Below, piece after piece: positions 15,327-25,769 of a stretch of DNA of 64,000 nt; position 1 is the stretch's first letter; the number at the start of each line of letters is the position of its first letter. Source of the DNA: Flavonifractor sp. An112 (GTDB lineage: Bacteria > Bacillota > Clostridia > Oscillospirales > Oscillospiraceae); assembly GCF_002161085.1 (NCBI RefSeq), contig NZ_NFLU01000002.1, positions 124,001 to 188,000 on the forward strand. The letters run 5' to 3'. The translations under genes were made by a program, and so were the position numbers. Under the pieces are notes generated by a model, which worked only from the letters and a program-made list of their open reading frames with translations, had not been told where the DNA came from and made no database searches.

Positions 15327-16217
15327 TCACACCTGCAGGAACTTGCGGATGGCCAACATGGAGCCCACCACACCGATGAGCAGACCGGTAATCAGGAAGG
15401 CCCCAAACACCCACAGGGCCATGGGCTGGAACGGCAGCACCTTGATGAGATCAATGGTGTCCGTACCGCCGATGGCACGGCTGACCAGGGTATATACCCC
15501 CCACTGGAGGAAGAAGCCAACCACCGCGCCGGTGACGCCCAGGATCATGCCTTCAAAAACAAAGGGCCAGCGCACAAAGGCATTGGTAGCGCCGCACATC
15601 TTCATGATGGCGATCTCCTCCCGCCGGTTAAAGGTGGCAAGCTTGATGGTGTTGGAGATGATGAACAGGCTCACCAGCAGAAGGATGGCCACCAGGATCA
15701 GGGCCACACCGCCTGCAATATTGCGGATGACCGTAAAACCCTCGGCGATCTCAGGGGCAGACTTGGTGGAGGCCACGCCCGCCACCTGCTTTACCGCCGT
15801 CTCGGTCTCGGCCAGCTTGCTGATATCCTCCAGATAGATGTGGAACCGGTCGCGATATACGCTGGAGGGCAGGCCCTCAAAGAGGGGATTGCCCTCATAG
15901 TCAGCCTCAAATTCTTCCTGGGCCTCTTCCTTGGTGACAAACTCAGCCCGCGCCACATTGGGCACAGCCTCAATATCATCCTGAAGGGCACGGGCCTCCT
16001 CCTGAGAAAGGGTCTCATCGATGTACGCGGTAAACTGGTTCTCCTGCTCCAGGTCGGAGAAGTTGTGCTGGGCGTTTACCGCCACCAAAGAGAAGGAACC
16101 CATGATAAGCAGACAGCACACAATCATGCACACTGCCGCAAAGGACATAAATCCGTGGGTAAAAATACTGTGAAAGCCCTCGGAAAACAGATAGCCAAAA
16201 TTATATCGTTGTCTCAT
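15327..16217 (-). CDS. ftsX: cell division protein FtsX (permease-like)
   Basis: A 296-residue membrane protein with the FtsX topology. It has one N-terminal transmembrane helix (FMSFAAVCMIVCCLLIMGSF), a large extracellular loop (about 50-170), then three C-terminal helices. The cytoplasmic NRREEIAIMKMCGATNAFVRWPF loop is characteristic. With FtsE it forms an ATP-driven complex that does not transport but activates M23 hydrolases through the extracellular loop. Its start overlaps the ftsE 3' end by 17 nt, and the two M23 genes follow directly. Confidence 0.95.
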   Translation of the reverse strand: MRQRYNFGYLFSEGFHSIFTHGFMSFAAVCMIVCCLLIMGSFSLVAVNAQHNFSDLEQENQFTAYIDETLSQEEARALQDDIEAVPNVARAEFVTKEEAQEEFEADYEGNPLFEGLPSSVYRDRFHIYLEDISKLAETETAVKQVAGVASTKSAPEIAEGFTVIRNIAGGVALILVAILLLVSLFIISNTIKLATFNRREEIAIMKMCGATNAFVRWPFVFEGMILGVTGAVVGFFLQWGVYTLVSRAIGGTDTIDLIKVLPFQPMALWVFGAFLITGLLIGVVGSMLAIRKFLQV

Positions 16218-16893
16218 TGTTGTAATACCCGCCTGTCTCGTCGCTGATGATCCTGCCGTTTTCGATGGCCACCACTCGCTTGGAGAAGCGGTTGACCAGT
16301 TCCCGTTCGTGAGTGACCACCAGCACGGTGGTACCCAACTCGTTGATGCGCTCCAGCAGCATCATGATCTCCAGAGAGCGCATGGGGTCCAGGTTGCCGG
16401 TGGGCTCGTCGGCGATGATCATCTGGGGATTATTCACCAGAGCCCGGGCGATGGCCACACGCTGCTGCTCACCGCCGGAGAGCTGGTCGGGGCGCTGATC
16501 CCCCTTCTCCAGCAGACCCACCAGATCCAGCACATAGGCCACCCGCTTGCGGATTTCCCGGGAAGAGGCTCCCACCGCCTGCATGGCAAAGACCAGATTT
16601 TCCTTCACGGTTTTCTTGTCGATCAGGCGGAAGTCCTGGAAAATAACCCCCAGCGTGCGCCGCATATAGGGCACCTGCCGAGGCGTAATGTTGTTCAGGT
16701 TATAGCCGTTGACCATGAGCCGCCCGCCGGTGGGGGCGATCTCAGCGGTAATCAGCTTCAGAATGGTGGATTTACCGGAGCCGGAAGGACCCACCAAAAA
16801 GACGAATTCTCCGTCGTCAATGCGCAGATTGACCCCTTTCAGGGCCTTGGTCCCGTTGTCATAGGACTTTTGAATATCGATCAGACGTATCAC
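16201..16893 (-). CDS. ftsE: cell division ATP-binding protein FtsE
   Basis: An ABC ATPase of about 230 residues. Walker A is [10 protein letters not shown], the Q-loop is in [11 protein letters not shown], the signature is [14 protein letters not shown], Walker B is [12 protein letters not shown] and the H-loop is VVTHERE. The start is taken as GTG 16893, which has GAGGT 8 nt upstream and gives the usual N-terminus ([15 protein letters not shown]); an upstream in-frame ATG at 16953 lies in a hairpin region and is unlikely. It couples ATP hydrolysis to FtsX in septal wall cleavage. Confidence 0.95.
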   Translation of the reverse strand: MIRLIDIQKSYDNGTKALKGVNLRIDDGEFVFLVGPSGSGKSTILKLITAEIAPTGGRLMVNGYNLNNITPRQVPYMRRTLGVIFQDFRLIDKKTVKENLVFAMQAVGASSREIRKRVAYVLDLVGLLEKGDQRPDQLSGGEQQRVAIARALVNNPQMIIADEPTGNLDPMRSLEIMMLLERINELGTTVLVVTHERELVNRFSKRVVAIENGRIISDETGGYYNNETTI

Positions 16894-16983
16894 GCTGTGT
16901 ACCTCATTTACAGGATTGGGGACAAACTCACGTGCCGCAGAAGACGTCGTCACCGACGTCCTCTGCGGCTGATATGGTTTCTT

Positions 16984-18075
16984 TTAGTTGTCGATACCGC
17001 GGGAAATCAGATACTTCTTAACCATCAGAGCCACCTTGAAGGTGATGGCATCGTCAAACTCCCGCAGGTCCAGGCCGGTAAGCTTCTTGATCTTCTCCAG
17101 CCGGTATACCAGGGTATTCCGGTGAACGAAGAGCTTCCGGGCAGTCTCAGACACGTTCAGGTTGTTCTCAAAGAACTTGTTGATGGTGAACAGGGTCTCC
17201 TGATCCAGTGCGTCGATGGGATTCTTCTTAAAGACCTCCTGAAGGAACATCTCACACAGAGTGGTGGGCAGCTGGTAGATCAACCGGCCAATACCCAGAT
17301 TCTCGTAGTTGATGATGCTCTTCTCGGTGTCGAACACCCGGCCCACGTCAATGGCAATGCCAGCCTCCTTGTAGGCCCGGGCCAGTTCCCGAATATGGCC
17401 CACGATAGTACCGATGCCGATGACCACCCGGATATGGAGTTCCTCGTTGATCTTGTCCTCGATCTGCTTGGCGATCTTGTGCAGATCCCGGGTCTCAGCC
17501 CCATCATTGAGCTGCTTGATGAGGGCCACGTCGGTCTCGCTGATGGAGAGCACAAAATCCACCTGCTTGTCGGGGAACAGGGCGTGGACCACGTCAATGA
17601 GGGCCGGATCGGTGGTCTCCACCTGACGGATCAGGAAGACCGCCCGGGGCGCCTCGGAGACAAAGTGCAGCTCCTTGGCCCGAACATAGATATCACCCAA
17701 AAGGATATTGTCGGAAATAATATTCTTGACAAAGGTAGCCTTGTCGTGCTTCTCCTCATAATAGGTCTTGGCGCCGTTGAGGGCCACCGTAGCCATGGAA
17801 CAAACCATAGTAGCCTCGGCATCCTCACCCTTGACAAAGACCGCATAGTCAAACTGGGAACCCCAGCCGGCCAGTGCCTTAAAGGTACGGCCCTCAAAGC
17901 GGACGGTGTCTCCCTCGCCCCGGTTTACCGCCTCAACTGCACCAGGCCAGTGTTCCCCAATACAGCTGAGTTCGTTGCAGGCCACAACCGTTCCCTCAGA
18001 ATCGATCACGCCAATGGCCCGTTCGGTGCTGTCTTTCATCTGTAAGACAACGCTTTGGAAAATTCTGCTGGACAT
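16984..18075 (-). CDS. CdaR/PucR-family transcriptional regulator
   Basis: A 363-residue cytoplasmic regulator. The N-terminal ligand-sensing part (about 1-130) is followed by a GGDEF-like CdaR domain (about 140-270). The C-terminal PucR helix-turn-helix has the motif LNVSETARKLFVHRNTLVYRLEKIKKLTG. Members respond to small metabolites such as sugar acids or purine-related compounds; the ligand here is unknown. The start at 18075 (MSSRIF) has AAGGAGG upstream, preferred to the in-frame 18105. It has a good promoter (18204-18232) with a palindrome at the expected start site, suggesting autoregulation. ftsE lies 90 nt downstream on the same strand. Confidence 0.88.
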   Translation of the reverse strand: MSSRIFQSVVLQMKDSTERAIGVIDSEGTVVACNELSCIGEHWPGAVEAVNRGEGDTVRFEGRTFKALAGWGSQFDYAVFVKGEDAEATMVCSMATVALNGAKTYYEEKHDKATFVKNIISDNILLGDIYVRAKELHFVSEAPRAVFLIRQVETTDPALIDVVHALFPDKQVDFVLSISETDVALIKQLNDGAETRDLHKIAKQIEDKINEELHIRVVIGIGTIVGHIRELARAYKEAGIAIDVGRVFDTEKSIINYENLGIGRLIYQLPTTLCEMFLQEVFKKNPIDALDQETLFTINKFFENNLNVSETARKLFVHRNTLVYRLEKIKKLTGLDLREFDDAITFKVALMVKKYLISRGIDN

Positions 18076-18182
18076 GGTTGTATGCCTCCTTATATTAATC
18101 CCCACTTTGGGATACTCTGTCTATTACACGCAACACACACGGGCTGAGTGCCCTATTTCCTCTTCAGACAGTTCTTGACGCA

Positions 18183-18199
18183 ACTGTTCATTCAACAGT
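18183..18199. promoter_or_regulatory. palindrome near transcription start of the CdaR-type gene
   Basis: ACTGTT-CATTC-AACAGT, a perfect 6-bp inverted repeat lying 5 nt downstream of the -10 box. It is a candidate operator for autoregulation. Confidence 0.4.
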
Positions 18200-18203
18200 C
18201 ACT

Positions 18204-18232
18204 ATTATACCGGTTCTTTTTGCTCTTTTCAA
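18204..18232 (-). promoter_or_regulatory. sigma-A promoter for the CdaR-type regulator gene
   Basis: On the minus strand, TTGAAA (18232-18227), a 17-nt spacer and consensus TATAAT (18209-18204). Confidence 0.82.
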
Positions 18233-18306
18233 TAGCTTTTTCAAAGTTTTTTGGTGATATTGACTAAAAGACGCAAAAAATTGCCAACTCTGGGGAGAAC
18301 CTCCGC

Positions 18307-19020
18307 TCATACTCCCGCTGCCAGACGCAATGCCGCCATCTCTTCCTCGGTCAGAGGTCGCCATTCTCCCCGCTTCAATGCGGGATCCAGTTTCAGCGGG
18401 CCCATGGTGAGGCGTTTGAGGTAGCGCACCGGCTTGCCCCGGCTGGCCAGCATCCGCTTGATCTGGTGATATTTTCCTTCCCGCAGAGTGACGATGGCAG
18501 TATCAGGCTGCCCCAGCACCTCCAGACCGGCAGGCATACACACCAGCCCGTCTCCCAAAGTCATGCCGGTGGAAAAAGCCTCTACATCCGTCTCATCCAA
18601 CTGCCCTTCCACCTGGACAAAATAGGTCTTATCCACATGGCGTCGGGGCGCCAGCAGCCGGTGGGCAAGCACACCGTCATTGGTAAGCAGCAGCAGGCCT
18701 TCGGTATCCTTGTCCAACCGTCCTGCCGGAAACAGCCCCACCCGTTTTAGGTGGTCGGGCAGCAGTTCCAGCACCGTGGGCTGTTTGGGGTCCTCGGTGG
18801 CGGACACCAATCCAGCCGGCTTATGGAGCATGAGATAGACCATGCGCTCCCCGGAAACGGAAACACCGTCCACCGCAAATTCGGCGGCGGGATCCCATTT
18901 TCCCTCCGGAGAATGAACCGGGACACCATTTACCGCTACTCGCCCGGCCCGCACCAGTTCCCGGACTTCCTTCCGGGACCATCGGCCCGTATTGGCCAAA
19001 ATTTTGTCCAGACGTTCCAA
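18307..19020 (-). CDS. rRNA pseudouridine synthase (RsuA/RluB/E/F family)
   Basis: A 237-residue RNA-modifying enzyme. An N-terminal S4 RNA-binding domain (MERLDKILANTGRWSRKEVRELVRAGRVAVNG) precedes the catalytic domain. The catalytic Asp is in GRLDKDTEGLLLLTNDG, and KTYFVQVEG and REGKYHQIKRMLAS complete the family pattern. It isomerises uridine in 16S or 23S rRNA. The start is a TTG at 19020 with AGGAGG 7 nt upstream. The length fits RsuA-type enzymes, but the exact rRNA position cannot be assigned. Confidence 0.93.
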   Translation of the reverse strand: MERLDKILANTGRWSRKEVRELVRAGRVAVNGVPVHSPEGKWDPAAEFAVDGVSVSGERMVYLMLHKPAGLVSATEDPKQPTVLELLPDHLKRVGLFPAGRLDKDTEGLLLLTNDGVLAHRLLAPRRHVDKTYFVQVEGQLDETDVEAFSTGMTLGDGLVCMPAGLEVLGQPDTAIVTLREGKYHQIKRMLASRGKPVRYLKRLTMGPLKLDPALKRGEWRPLTEEEMAALRLAAGV

Positions 19021-19119
19021 TGACGTACCTCCTTATCAGCTTTCCCCTTTTCTGTCATAACCGGCACCATAGGCACATACTCTTTGAGTATCAGCACTTT
19101 GGGAAAGGGGCGTTGCGCT

Positions 19120-19593
19120 GTGTTTATTATTACCGCCAGGGTCCGTAAAGGACCTATACTGGCTGTGGCCGCCGCTGCTGTGGTAGTCTGCGGGGTCCTG
19201 CTGACTGCGGCAGGTTTGGGCGGCCGGGATACGGCGGTCTCCGGCGTGGTCAGTCCCACCGGCGTCAAATCCAATGAGGATCGGATCGCATATCTGGAGA
19301 GCTATGGGTGGCAGGTCTCTCAGGAACCCTCCGCCGTGGAGGAACTGCTCATTCCAGAGTCCTTCGATGACAGCTACACCCAATACCTGGAGCTCCAATC
19401 CTCCCAGGGCTTCGATCTGACGGAATATTGCGGCAAGCGGGTCAAACGGTATACCTATGAAATCAGCAACTACCCTACAGGGGAAACCGGCATCCAGGCC
19501 GGACTGCTGATTTACAAGAATACCGTCATTGGCGGAGATGTACTCTCTCCCCAGTTAGGCGGATTCATCCATGGGCTGGAGATGCCAGGCTAG
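19120..19593 (+). CDS. DUF4830 domain-containing membrane-anchored protein
   Basis: About 157 residues. A basic N-terminus and one transmembrane segment (ILAVAAAAVVVCGVLLTAAG) precede an extracellular DUF4830 domain with NEDRIAYLESYGWQV, the EELLIPESFDDSYTQYLELQ stretch and GFDLTEYCGKRVKRYTYEI. The function is unknown; the family is common in clostridia. The GTG at 19120 (preceded by AAAGGGG) is chosen because it gives the usual short N-terminus (VFIITARVRKG). It stands alone between the divergent pseudouridine synthase gene and the terminator at 19628-19656. Confidence 0.8.
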   Translation: MFIITARVRKGPILAVAAAAVVVCGVLLTAAGLGGRDTAVSGVVSPTGVKSNEDRIAYLESYGWQVSQEPSAVEELLIPESFDDSYTQYLELQSSQGFDLTEYCGKRVKRYTYEISNYPTGETGIQAGLLIYKNTVIGGDVLSPQLGGFIHGLEMPG

Positions 19594-19627
19594 ATGAGGC
19601 AGCAGCTTAAAACCATCGGCACCCTAC

Positions 19628-19656
19628 AAAAAATGGCCGCTTTCGCGGCCATTTTT
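19628..19656. terminator. bidirectional intrinsic terminator
   Basis: A 12-bp stem (AAAAATGGCCGC, loop TTTC, GCGGCCATTTTT) between the convergent DUF4830 and mscS genes. Confidence 0.9.
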
Positions 19657-19708
19657 CATAGGCACATAGAGATGAAGCAAGCCACCCGCTGCTTACTCTC
19701 TTCCGCTG

Positions 19709-20569
19709 TCACTCACCCTGTTGTTGCTCCCGAATCAGATGCACATTCAAATGGTTGTAGGGAATTTCAATGCCCTGGGCGTCAAAGGCAGCTTTGACCT
19801 GTTCCAGCAGATCGTAGTACAGATCCCAATAATCTGCGGTAGCGCACCATACCCGGACACTGTACTCGATGCTGCTGTCCAGATAAGCCGACACCCGGAC
19901 AAAGGGTTCCGGTGTAAACAGAGCCTTAGGATGGGCGCCGATGACTCCCTTGATGGCGGCAATCACCTTTTCTGGCGCATCGTCATAGGAGGTGGTAAAC
20001 TTCAAGTCCACCCTCCGCTGCTCCGCCGTGGTATAGTTGATGATCTTTTCAGCGGAGATCTGGCCGTTGGGTACCGAAATCACCTTGTTGTCGATGGTAC
20101 TCAGCTTGGTATAGGCCAGGCCCACTTCCTTTACGGTACCGCTGACGCCGCCGGCCTCCACATAATCCCCCGCTTTGAAGGGCTTGGACACCAGCACCTG
20201 AATGCCTCCCGCTAAATTGGACAAGGTCCCCTGAATGGCTAGGGATACGGCCAAACCGATCACGCCCAACACCGCCACCAGGCTGGTCATAGGCACGCCG
20301 ATATAGTCCAGCACGATGCACACGGTAATGAGCCACAGAATGACCCGCAGGGCGGCATGAATAAAGGTATGGAGGCTCTTCTCCATCTCCAGGCGGAGGA
20401 AGGCCCGGTCGGTCAGACGGAGGATGATTTTCATGACCACCATGCAGCCCACAAAGAGCAGAATGATGGTAATGATCTTCTGAAGATTCAGGTCATTGAA
20501 AAAGCCGGTTACGGTCTGAATGGTCTCTTCGGCCTCTTCGGGAGAAATATTTGTGATATTGGTTAGCAT
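19709..20569 (-). CDS. mechanosensitive ion channel, MscS family
   Basis: A 286-residue small-conductance mechanosensitive channel that opens under membrane tension to relieve osmotic stress. Three N-terminal helices are followed by the pore helix region (TSLVAVLGVIGLAVSLAIQGTLSNLAGGIQVL) and the beta domain starting SKPFKAGDYVEAGGVSGTV. The cytoplasmic alpha/beta domain ends in GIEIPYNHLNVHLI. The start at 20569 (MLTNITN) has GGAAG upstream, in preference to in-frame 20629. It is preceded on the same strand by the tuf terminator array. Confidence 0.94.
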   Translation of the reverse strand: MLTNITNISPEEAEETIQTVTGFFNDLNLQKIITIILLFVGCMVVMKIILRLTDRAFLRLEMEKSLHTFIHAALRVILWLITVCIVLDYIGVPMTSLVAVLGVIGLAVSLAIQGTLSNLAGGIQVLVSKPFKAGDYVEAGGVSGTVKEVGLAYTKLSTIDNKVISVPNGQISAEKIINYTTAEQRRVDLKFTTSYDDAPEKVIAAIKGVIGAHPKALFTPEPFVRVSAYLDSSIEYSVRVWCATADYWDLYYDLLEQVKAAFDAQGIEIPYNHLNVHLIREQQQGE

Positions 20570-20647
20570 GACATACTTCCTTTCTGCGGCTATTCTATCA
20601 TAGCTTTTCCACACAGACAAGCCCCTCAAAAGATTGCCAAAAGAAAA

Positions 20648-20668
20648 GAGCCAGCGTTTCGCTGGCTC
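20648..20668 (-). terminator. hairpin 3 of the tuf terminator array
   Basis: A 9-bp stem GAGCCAGCG/CGCTGGCTC, followed on the minus strand by TTTTCTTTT. Confidence 0.75.
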
Positions 20669-20747
20669 TCTTCTGAAAGGAGCAAATGACTCCTCAATGT
20701 TGACAATAACGCTTTCCTTCGGGCGGACACCCTCCTAATTGAAAAAA

Positions 20748-20778
20748 GGAAAGAGCCAGCTAAAAGCTGGCTCTTTCC
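20748..20778 (-). terminator. hairpin 2 of the tuf terminator array
   Basis: A 13-bp stem GGAAAGAGCCAGC/GCTGGCTCTTTCC, followed on the minus strand by T6. It is the strongest of the three. Confidence 0.85.
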
Positions 20779-20849
20779 TCAAAGGAGTAGATTACTCCTC
20801 GATGTCGATAACAGCGCTTTTCCTTCGGGCGGACAGTCTCTTAAATGCA

Positions 20850-20875
20850 GAAGACCTGCCTTGCGGCAGGTCTTC
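20850..20875 (-). terminator. hairpin 1 of the tuf terminator array
   Basis: An 11-bp stem GAAGACCTGCC/GGCAGGTCTTC directly after tuf. The T-tract after it is poor, so it may be a leaky terminator or an mRNA 3' stabiliser. Confidence 0.6.
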
Positions 20876-20889
20876 TTGCAAAAGGAGAA

Positions 20890-22092
<1,203 letters not shown>

Positions 22093-22154
22093 TTTAAGTG
22101 TCCTCCTTAATTACTCAAGTTGGGATAGGGTCATTTCCACATAAATGCGAAAAT

Positions 22155-22183
22155 ATTGTATAGCATTGCAGAATAAAAAGCAA
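22155..22183 (-). promoter_or_regulatory. internal sigma-A promoter for tuf
   Basis: On the minus strand, TTGCTT (22183-22178), a 17-nt spacer and TACAAT (22160-22155), in the 125-nt AT-rich fusA-tuf gap. It would allow tuf expression above the rest of the operon. Confidence 0.7.
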
Positions 22184-22217
22184 TACTTTTGTTGCGGGAA
22201 TTGCCTCGGAACGAAAA

Positions 22218-24323
22218 TTAGTCGTCCTTGCGGCCCCGCTCGGCAATGATCTTCTCGGCAATGCTCTTGGGAATCTCCACATAGCTGTGGGGCTCCATGG
22301 AGTACTGGCCGCGGCCCTGAGTGGAGGAACGCAGGTCAGTGGCGTAGCCGAACATACTGGCCAGAGGCACCAGAGCGTCCACCTGAGTGGCGCCGGGACG
22401 GCTCTCCTGGCCCTGGATCATGCCGCGGCGGCTGGTCAGGTCGCCGATGACGTTGCCCAGATACTCGTCGGGCACGATGACGGAGACCTTCATCACGGGC
22501 TCCAGCAGGACCGGGTTGGCCTTGCGCATGGCCTCCTTGAAGGCCATGGAGCCGGCGATCTTAAACGCCATTTCAGAGGAGTCGACCTCGTGGTAAGAAC
22601 CGAAGGTCAGGTGGACCTTCACGTCCACCACGGGATAACCGGCCAGAATACCCGCCTGCATGGCGCCCTGGATACCGGCGTCCACCGCGGGGATATACTC
22701 CTTGGGGATGACGCCGCCGGTGATCTCGTTGAGGAACTCATAGCCCTTGCCGGGCTCGTTGGGCTCGATGGTGATGCGGACGTGACCGTACTGGCCCTTA
22801 CCGCCGGACTGACGGGCATACTTGGTGTCCTGCTCGACAGACTTCTTGATGGTCTCCTTGTAGGCGACCTGGGGAGCGCCAACGTTGGCCTCCACCTTGA
22901 ACTCGCGGAGCAGACGGTCCACGATGATCTCCAAGTGGAGCTCACCCATACCAGCGATGATGGTCTGACCAGTCTCCTCGTCAGTCCAGGTACGGAAGGT
23001 GGGGTCCTCTTCAGCCAGCTTCACCAGCGCCAGGCCCATCTTCTCCTGACCAGCCTTGGTCTTGGGCTCGATGGCCACGCGGATCACGGGATCGGGGAAC
23101 TCCATGGACTCCAGAATGATAGGAGCCTTCTCATCGCACAGGGTGTCGCCGGTGGTGGTATTCTTCAGGCCCACGGCGGCGGCGATATCGCCGGAGAAAA
23201 CCTCCTCGATGTCCTCACGGTGGTTGGCGTGCATCTGCAGGATGCGGCCCATACGCTCCTTCTGGTTCTTGGTGCTGTTGAGCACGGAAGAGCCGGTGGT
23301 GAGCTTACCGGAGTACACACGGAAGAAGGACAGACGGCCCACATAGGGGTCGGTCATGATCTTGAACGCCAGAGCGGAGAAGGGGGCGTTGTCGTCGGCG
23401 GGACGCTCGTCCTCTTCGTCGGTCTCGGGGTTGGTGCCCTTGATGGCGGGGATGTCCAGAGGAGAGGGCATGAAGTCCACGATGGCATCCAGCAGCTTCT
23501 GCACGCCCTTGTTGCGGTAAGAGGTACCGCAGGTCACGGGAACCAGCAGGTTCTCGATGGTACCCTTACGCAGAGCGCGGCGCAGCATATCCTCGGGGAT
23601 GGGCTTCTCCTCCAGAGCCAGCTCCATGATCTCGTCATCGATGTCGGCGCAGGCGTCCACCAGCTTGGTGCGGTACTCCTGAGCCAGCTCCATCATGTCG
23701 GCGGGGATCTCCTCCACGCGCATATCCTTGCCCAGCTCATCGTAGTAGATGTCGGCGTCCATCTCCACCAGGTCGATGATACCCTTGAAGGTATCCTCGG
23801 AGCCAATGGGGAGCTGGATGGGCACGGCGTTACACTTCAGGCGGTCGTGGATCATGCGGAGCACGTTGTAGAAGTCAGCGCCCATGATGTCCATCTTGTT
23901 GACGTAGATCATGCGGGGGACCTTGTAGTGGTCGGCCTGACGCCACACGGTCTCGGACTGAGGCTCAACGCCGCCCTTGGCGCACATGACGGTCACGGAA
24001 CCGTCCAGCACGCGCAGGGAGCGCTCCACCTCTACGGTGAAGTCCACGTGGCCCGGGGTGTCGATGATGTTGATACGGGTCTGGGGGAACTGGTTCTTAG
24101 ACCCCTTCCAGTAACAGGTGGTAGCAGCGGAAGTGATGGTGATGCCGCGCTCCTGCTCCTGAGCCATCCAGTCCATGGTGGCGGTACCATCATGGGTCTC
24201 ACCGATCTTGTAGTTAACACCGGTGTAGTAGAGGATGCGCTCGGTGGTAGTGGTCTTACCGGCATCGATGTGAGCCATGATGCCGATATTTCTGGTATTC
24301 TCTAAGGTAACTTTCCTAGGCAT
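22218..24323 (-). CDS. fusA: translation elongation factor G
   Basis: A 701-residue ribosomal translocase GTPase. G1 is AHIDAGKTT, the effector loop is [13 protein letters not shown]3 is DTPGHVDF and G4 is NKMD. All five domains are present through [14 protein letters not shown] at the C-terminus. It starts 11 nt after rpsG, in the conserved str order rpsL-rpsG-fusA-tuf. No sign of truncation or fusion. Confidence 0.99.
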   Translation of the reverse strand: MPRKVTLENTRNIGIMAHIDAGKTTTTERILYYTGVNYKIGETHDGTATMDWMAQEQERGITITSAATTCYWKGSKNQFPQTRINIIDTPGHVDFTVEVERSLRVLDGSVTVMCAKGGVEPQSETVWRQADHYKVPRMIYVNKMDIMGADFYNVLRMIHDRLKCNAVPIQLPIGSEDTFKGIIDLVEMDADIYYDELGKDMRVEEIPADMMELAQEYRTKLVDACADIDDEIMELALEEKPIPEDMLRRALRKGTIENLLVPVTCGTSYRNKGVQKLLDAIVDFMPSPLDIPAIKGTNPETDEEDERPADDNAPFSALAFKIMTDPYVGRLSFFRVYSGKLTTGSSVLNSTKNQKERMGRILQMHANHREDIEEVFSGDIAAAVGLKNTTTGDTLCDEKAPIILESMEFPDPVIRVAIEPKTKAGQEKMGLALVKLAEEDPTFRTWTDEETGQTIIAGMGELHLEIIVDRLLREFKVEANVGAPQVAYKETIKKSVEQDTKYARQSGGKGQYGHVRITIEPNEPGKGYEFLNEITGGVIPKEYIPAVDAGIQGAMQAGILAGYPVVDVKVHLTFGSYHEVDSSEMAFKIAGSMAFKEAMRKANPVLLEPVMKVSVIVPDEYLGNVIGDLTSRRGMIQGQESRPGATQVDALVPLASMFGYATDLRSSTQGRGQYSMEPHSYVEIPKSIAEKIIAERGRKDD

Positions 24324-24334
24324 ACTCTAACTCC

Positions 24335-24805
24335 TTACCAGCGATAGTGAGCGAACGCCTTGTTGGACTCGGCCATCTTGTGGGTGTCCTCACGCTTCTT
24401 GACTGCGGAGCCAAGGTTGTTGGAGGCATCCATGATCTCGCCGGCCAGGCGCTCCTTCATGGTCTTCTCGCTGCGGCTGCGGGAGTAGTTGGTGAGCCAC
24501 CGCAGACCCAGGGTCTGACGGCGCTCGGGCCGAACCTCGATGGGCACCTGGTAGGTGGCGCCGCCCACGCGGCGGGCCTTGACCTCCAGGGACGGCATGA
24601 TGTTCTCCAGAGCGGTGGTGAACACGTCCAGGGGATCCTTATCGGTCTTCTCCTTGATGATATCGAAAGCTCCGTAGACCACCTTCTGGGCCACGCCCTT
24701 CTTACCGTCCAGCATGATGCTGTTGACCAGCTTGGTCACCAGGACGGAATTGTAGATAGGATCGGGCAGAACCTCCCGCTTGGGTACGTTTCCTCTTCTG
24801 GGCAC
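24335..24805 (-). CDS. rpsG: 30S ribosomal protein S7
   Basis: A 156-residue small-subunit assembly protein that binds the 3' major domain of 16S rRNA and contacts the E site. The start is GTG 24805, giving the standard N-terminus ([17 protein letters not shown]), with a perfect AAGGAGG 8 nt upstream. An in-frame ATG at 24823 lies before that RBS and is rejected. The C-terminus [13 protein letters not shown] is complete. There is an unusually long 215-nt gap to rpsL. Confidence 0.99.
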   Translation of the reverse strand: MPRRGNVPKREVLPDPIYNSVLVTKLVNSIMLDGKKGVAQKVVYGAFDIIKEKTDKDPLDVFTTALENIMPSLEVKARRVGGATYQVPIEVRPERRQTLGLRWLTNYSRSRSEKTMKERLAGEIMDASNNLGSAVKKREDTHKMAESNKAFAHYRW

Positions 24806-24840
24806 TTTGCTTCCCTCCTTCATAGTATGATTTCATAGGT

Positions 24841-25020
24841 ACTCGAAGGCGTTTCAAACGCCCCCGTGTAAGACAAGTGCCTGCTTGTCCAGTGCCTCAC
24901 AGGAAAACGCCCCTATTGTATAGGAAGCGCCTCTGCAAGGACAACTGCCTTGCGCGATTGCGCGTTAGTTCATTTCATGTTGCTGCAAGCTTGCAGCGCG
25001 ATCGGAAGTAATCGCTAAAA
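24841..25020 (-). other. rpsL-rpsG intergenic region with several hairpins
   Basis: A non-coding stretch within the str operon. Short inverted repeats include GCGTTTCAAACGC, GACAAG...CTTGTC, GCGCGATTGCGC and GCTGCAAGCTTGCAGC. It may hold an S7 autoregulatory site or processing signals; no promoter was recognised. Confidence 0.4.
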
Positions 25021-25443
25021 TTACTTCTTGCCGGCCTTGGGCCGCTTGGCGCCGTACTTGGAACGGCCCTGCATACGGTTGGCAACGCCCTGGGCATCCA
25101 GAGTGCCGCGGATGATGTGGTAACGAACGCCGGGCAGGTCCTTAACACGGCCGCCGCGGATCATGACCACGGAGTGCTCCTGCAGGTTGTGGCCAACACC
25201 GGGAATATAAGCGGTCACTTCGTAGCCGTTGGTCAGACGCACACGGGCGATCTTACGGAGAGCGGAGTTAGGCTTCTTCGGGGTGGAGGTACGAACAGCG
25301 GTGCACACACCTCTCTTCTGGGGAGAAGGCAGGTCGGTCTCGCGGTTCTTCAGGGTGTTCAGGCCCTTCTGCATAGCAGGAGAATTGGACTTGTAGGTCA
25401 CGGCCTCGCGTCCCTTGCGAACGAGCTGGTTAAACGTAGGCAT
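25021..25443 (-). CDS. rpsL: 30S ribosomal protein S12
   Basis: A 140-residue decoding-centre protein. Conserved segments are [32 protein letters not shown] (the Lys at the main streptomycin-resistance position is wild type), [15 protein letters not shown] and [15 protein letters not shown]. It lies 75 nt after the L7Ae-like gene in the str operon, with an AGGAGG site before ATG 25443. Confidence 0.99.
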   Translation of the reverse strand: MPTFNQLVRKGREAVTYKSNSPAMQKGLNTLKNRETDLPSPQKRGVCTAVRTSTPKKPNSALRKIARVRLTNGYEVTAYIPGVGHNLQEHSVVMIRGGRVKDLPGVRYHIIRGTLDAQGVANRMQGRSKYGAKRPKAGKK

Positions 25444-25518
25444 GGTTTTCCTCCTTTCTTTGTTTCTGAGAAATATATTTTAACGGAATAATCAAAAATT
25501 ATACCGTTAAAACCAAAA

Positions 25519-25761
25519 TCAGTGCAGCAGCGCGGCTACGGCGCTGCCCACGGCGATGCCGCAGGCGGAGCCCAGCTCTTTCATCTGCGCCACCTTTTCC
25601 ACAGGCACACCCTTTTCGGCGCACAGCGTCTCCACCGGACCGGTGAGCGCCGGATCAGCGTCCTGGGCGAGAAAAACACGGGCGGCAAGCCCCTTGTCAA
25701 TGGCACGTCGGGTCTGCTTGACTCCCACCACTTTGGTGCCCTGCTTGAGTTGGGTAAGCAT
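25519..25761 (-). CDS. L7Ae-family ribosomal/kink-turn-binding protein
   Basis: An 80-residue protein of the L7Ae/L30e/YbxF family, which binds kink-turn RNA. Typical features are GTKVVGVKQTRRAIDKG near the N-terminus, VFLAQDADPALTGPVETLCAEKGVPV, and the closing ELGSACGIAVGSAVAALL. In Firmicutes this gene sits between rpoC and rpsL; here it opens the str operon on its own promoter (25850-25878) because rpoBC has moved. GGGAGG lies before ATG 25761 within a hairpin. Its cellular role in bacteria is not settled. Confidence 0.93.
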   Translation of the reverse strand: MLTQLKQGTKVVGVKQTRRAIDKGLAARVFLAQDADPALTGPVETLCAEKGVPVEKVAQMKELGSACGIAVGSAVAALLH

Positions 25762-25769
25762 CGGTAAGC

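Noticed and set aside
16894-16953. N-terminal extension of FtsE
   Set aside because: It would add an atypical segment inside the hairpin region; the GTG at 16893 with GAGGT gives the standard FtsE start.
20676-20817. CRISPR-like array after tuf
   Set aside because: Units are few, diverged, about 100 nt long and match the tuf 3' end and terminators; no cas genes.
22287-24305. 672-codon frame antisense to fusA, and a similar one antisense to tuf (20845-22110)
   Set aside because: Codon-bias shadows of highly expressed genes; Gly/His/Leu-rich composition and no RBS.
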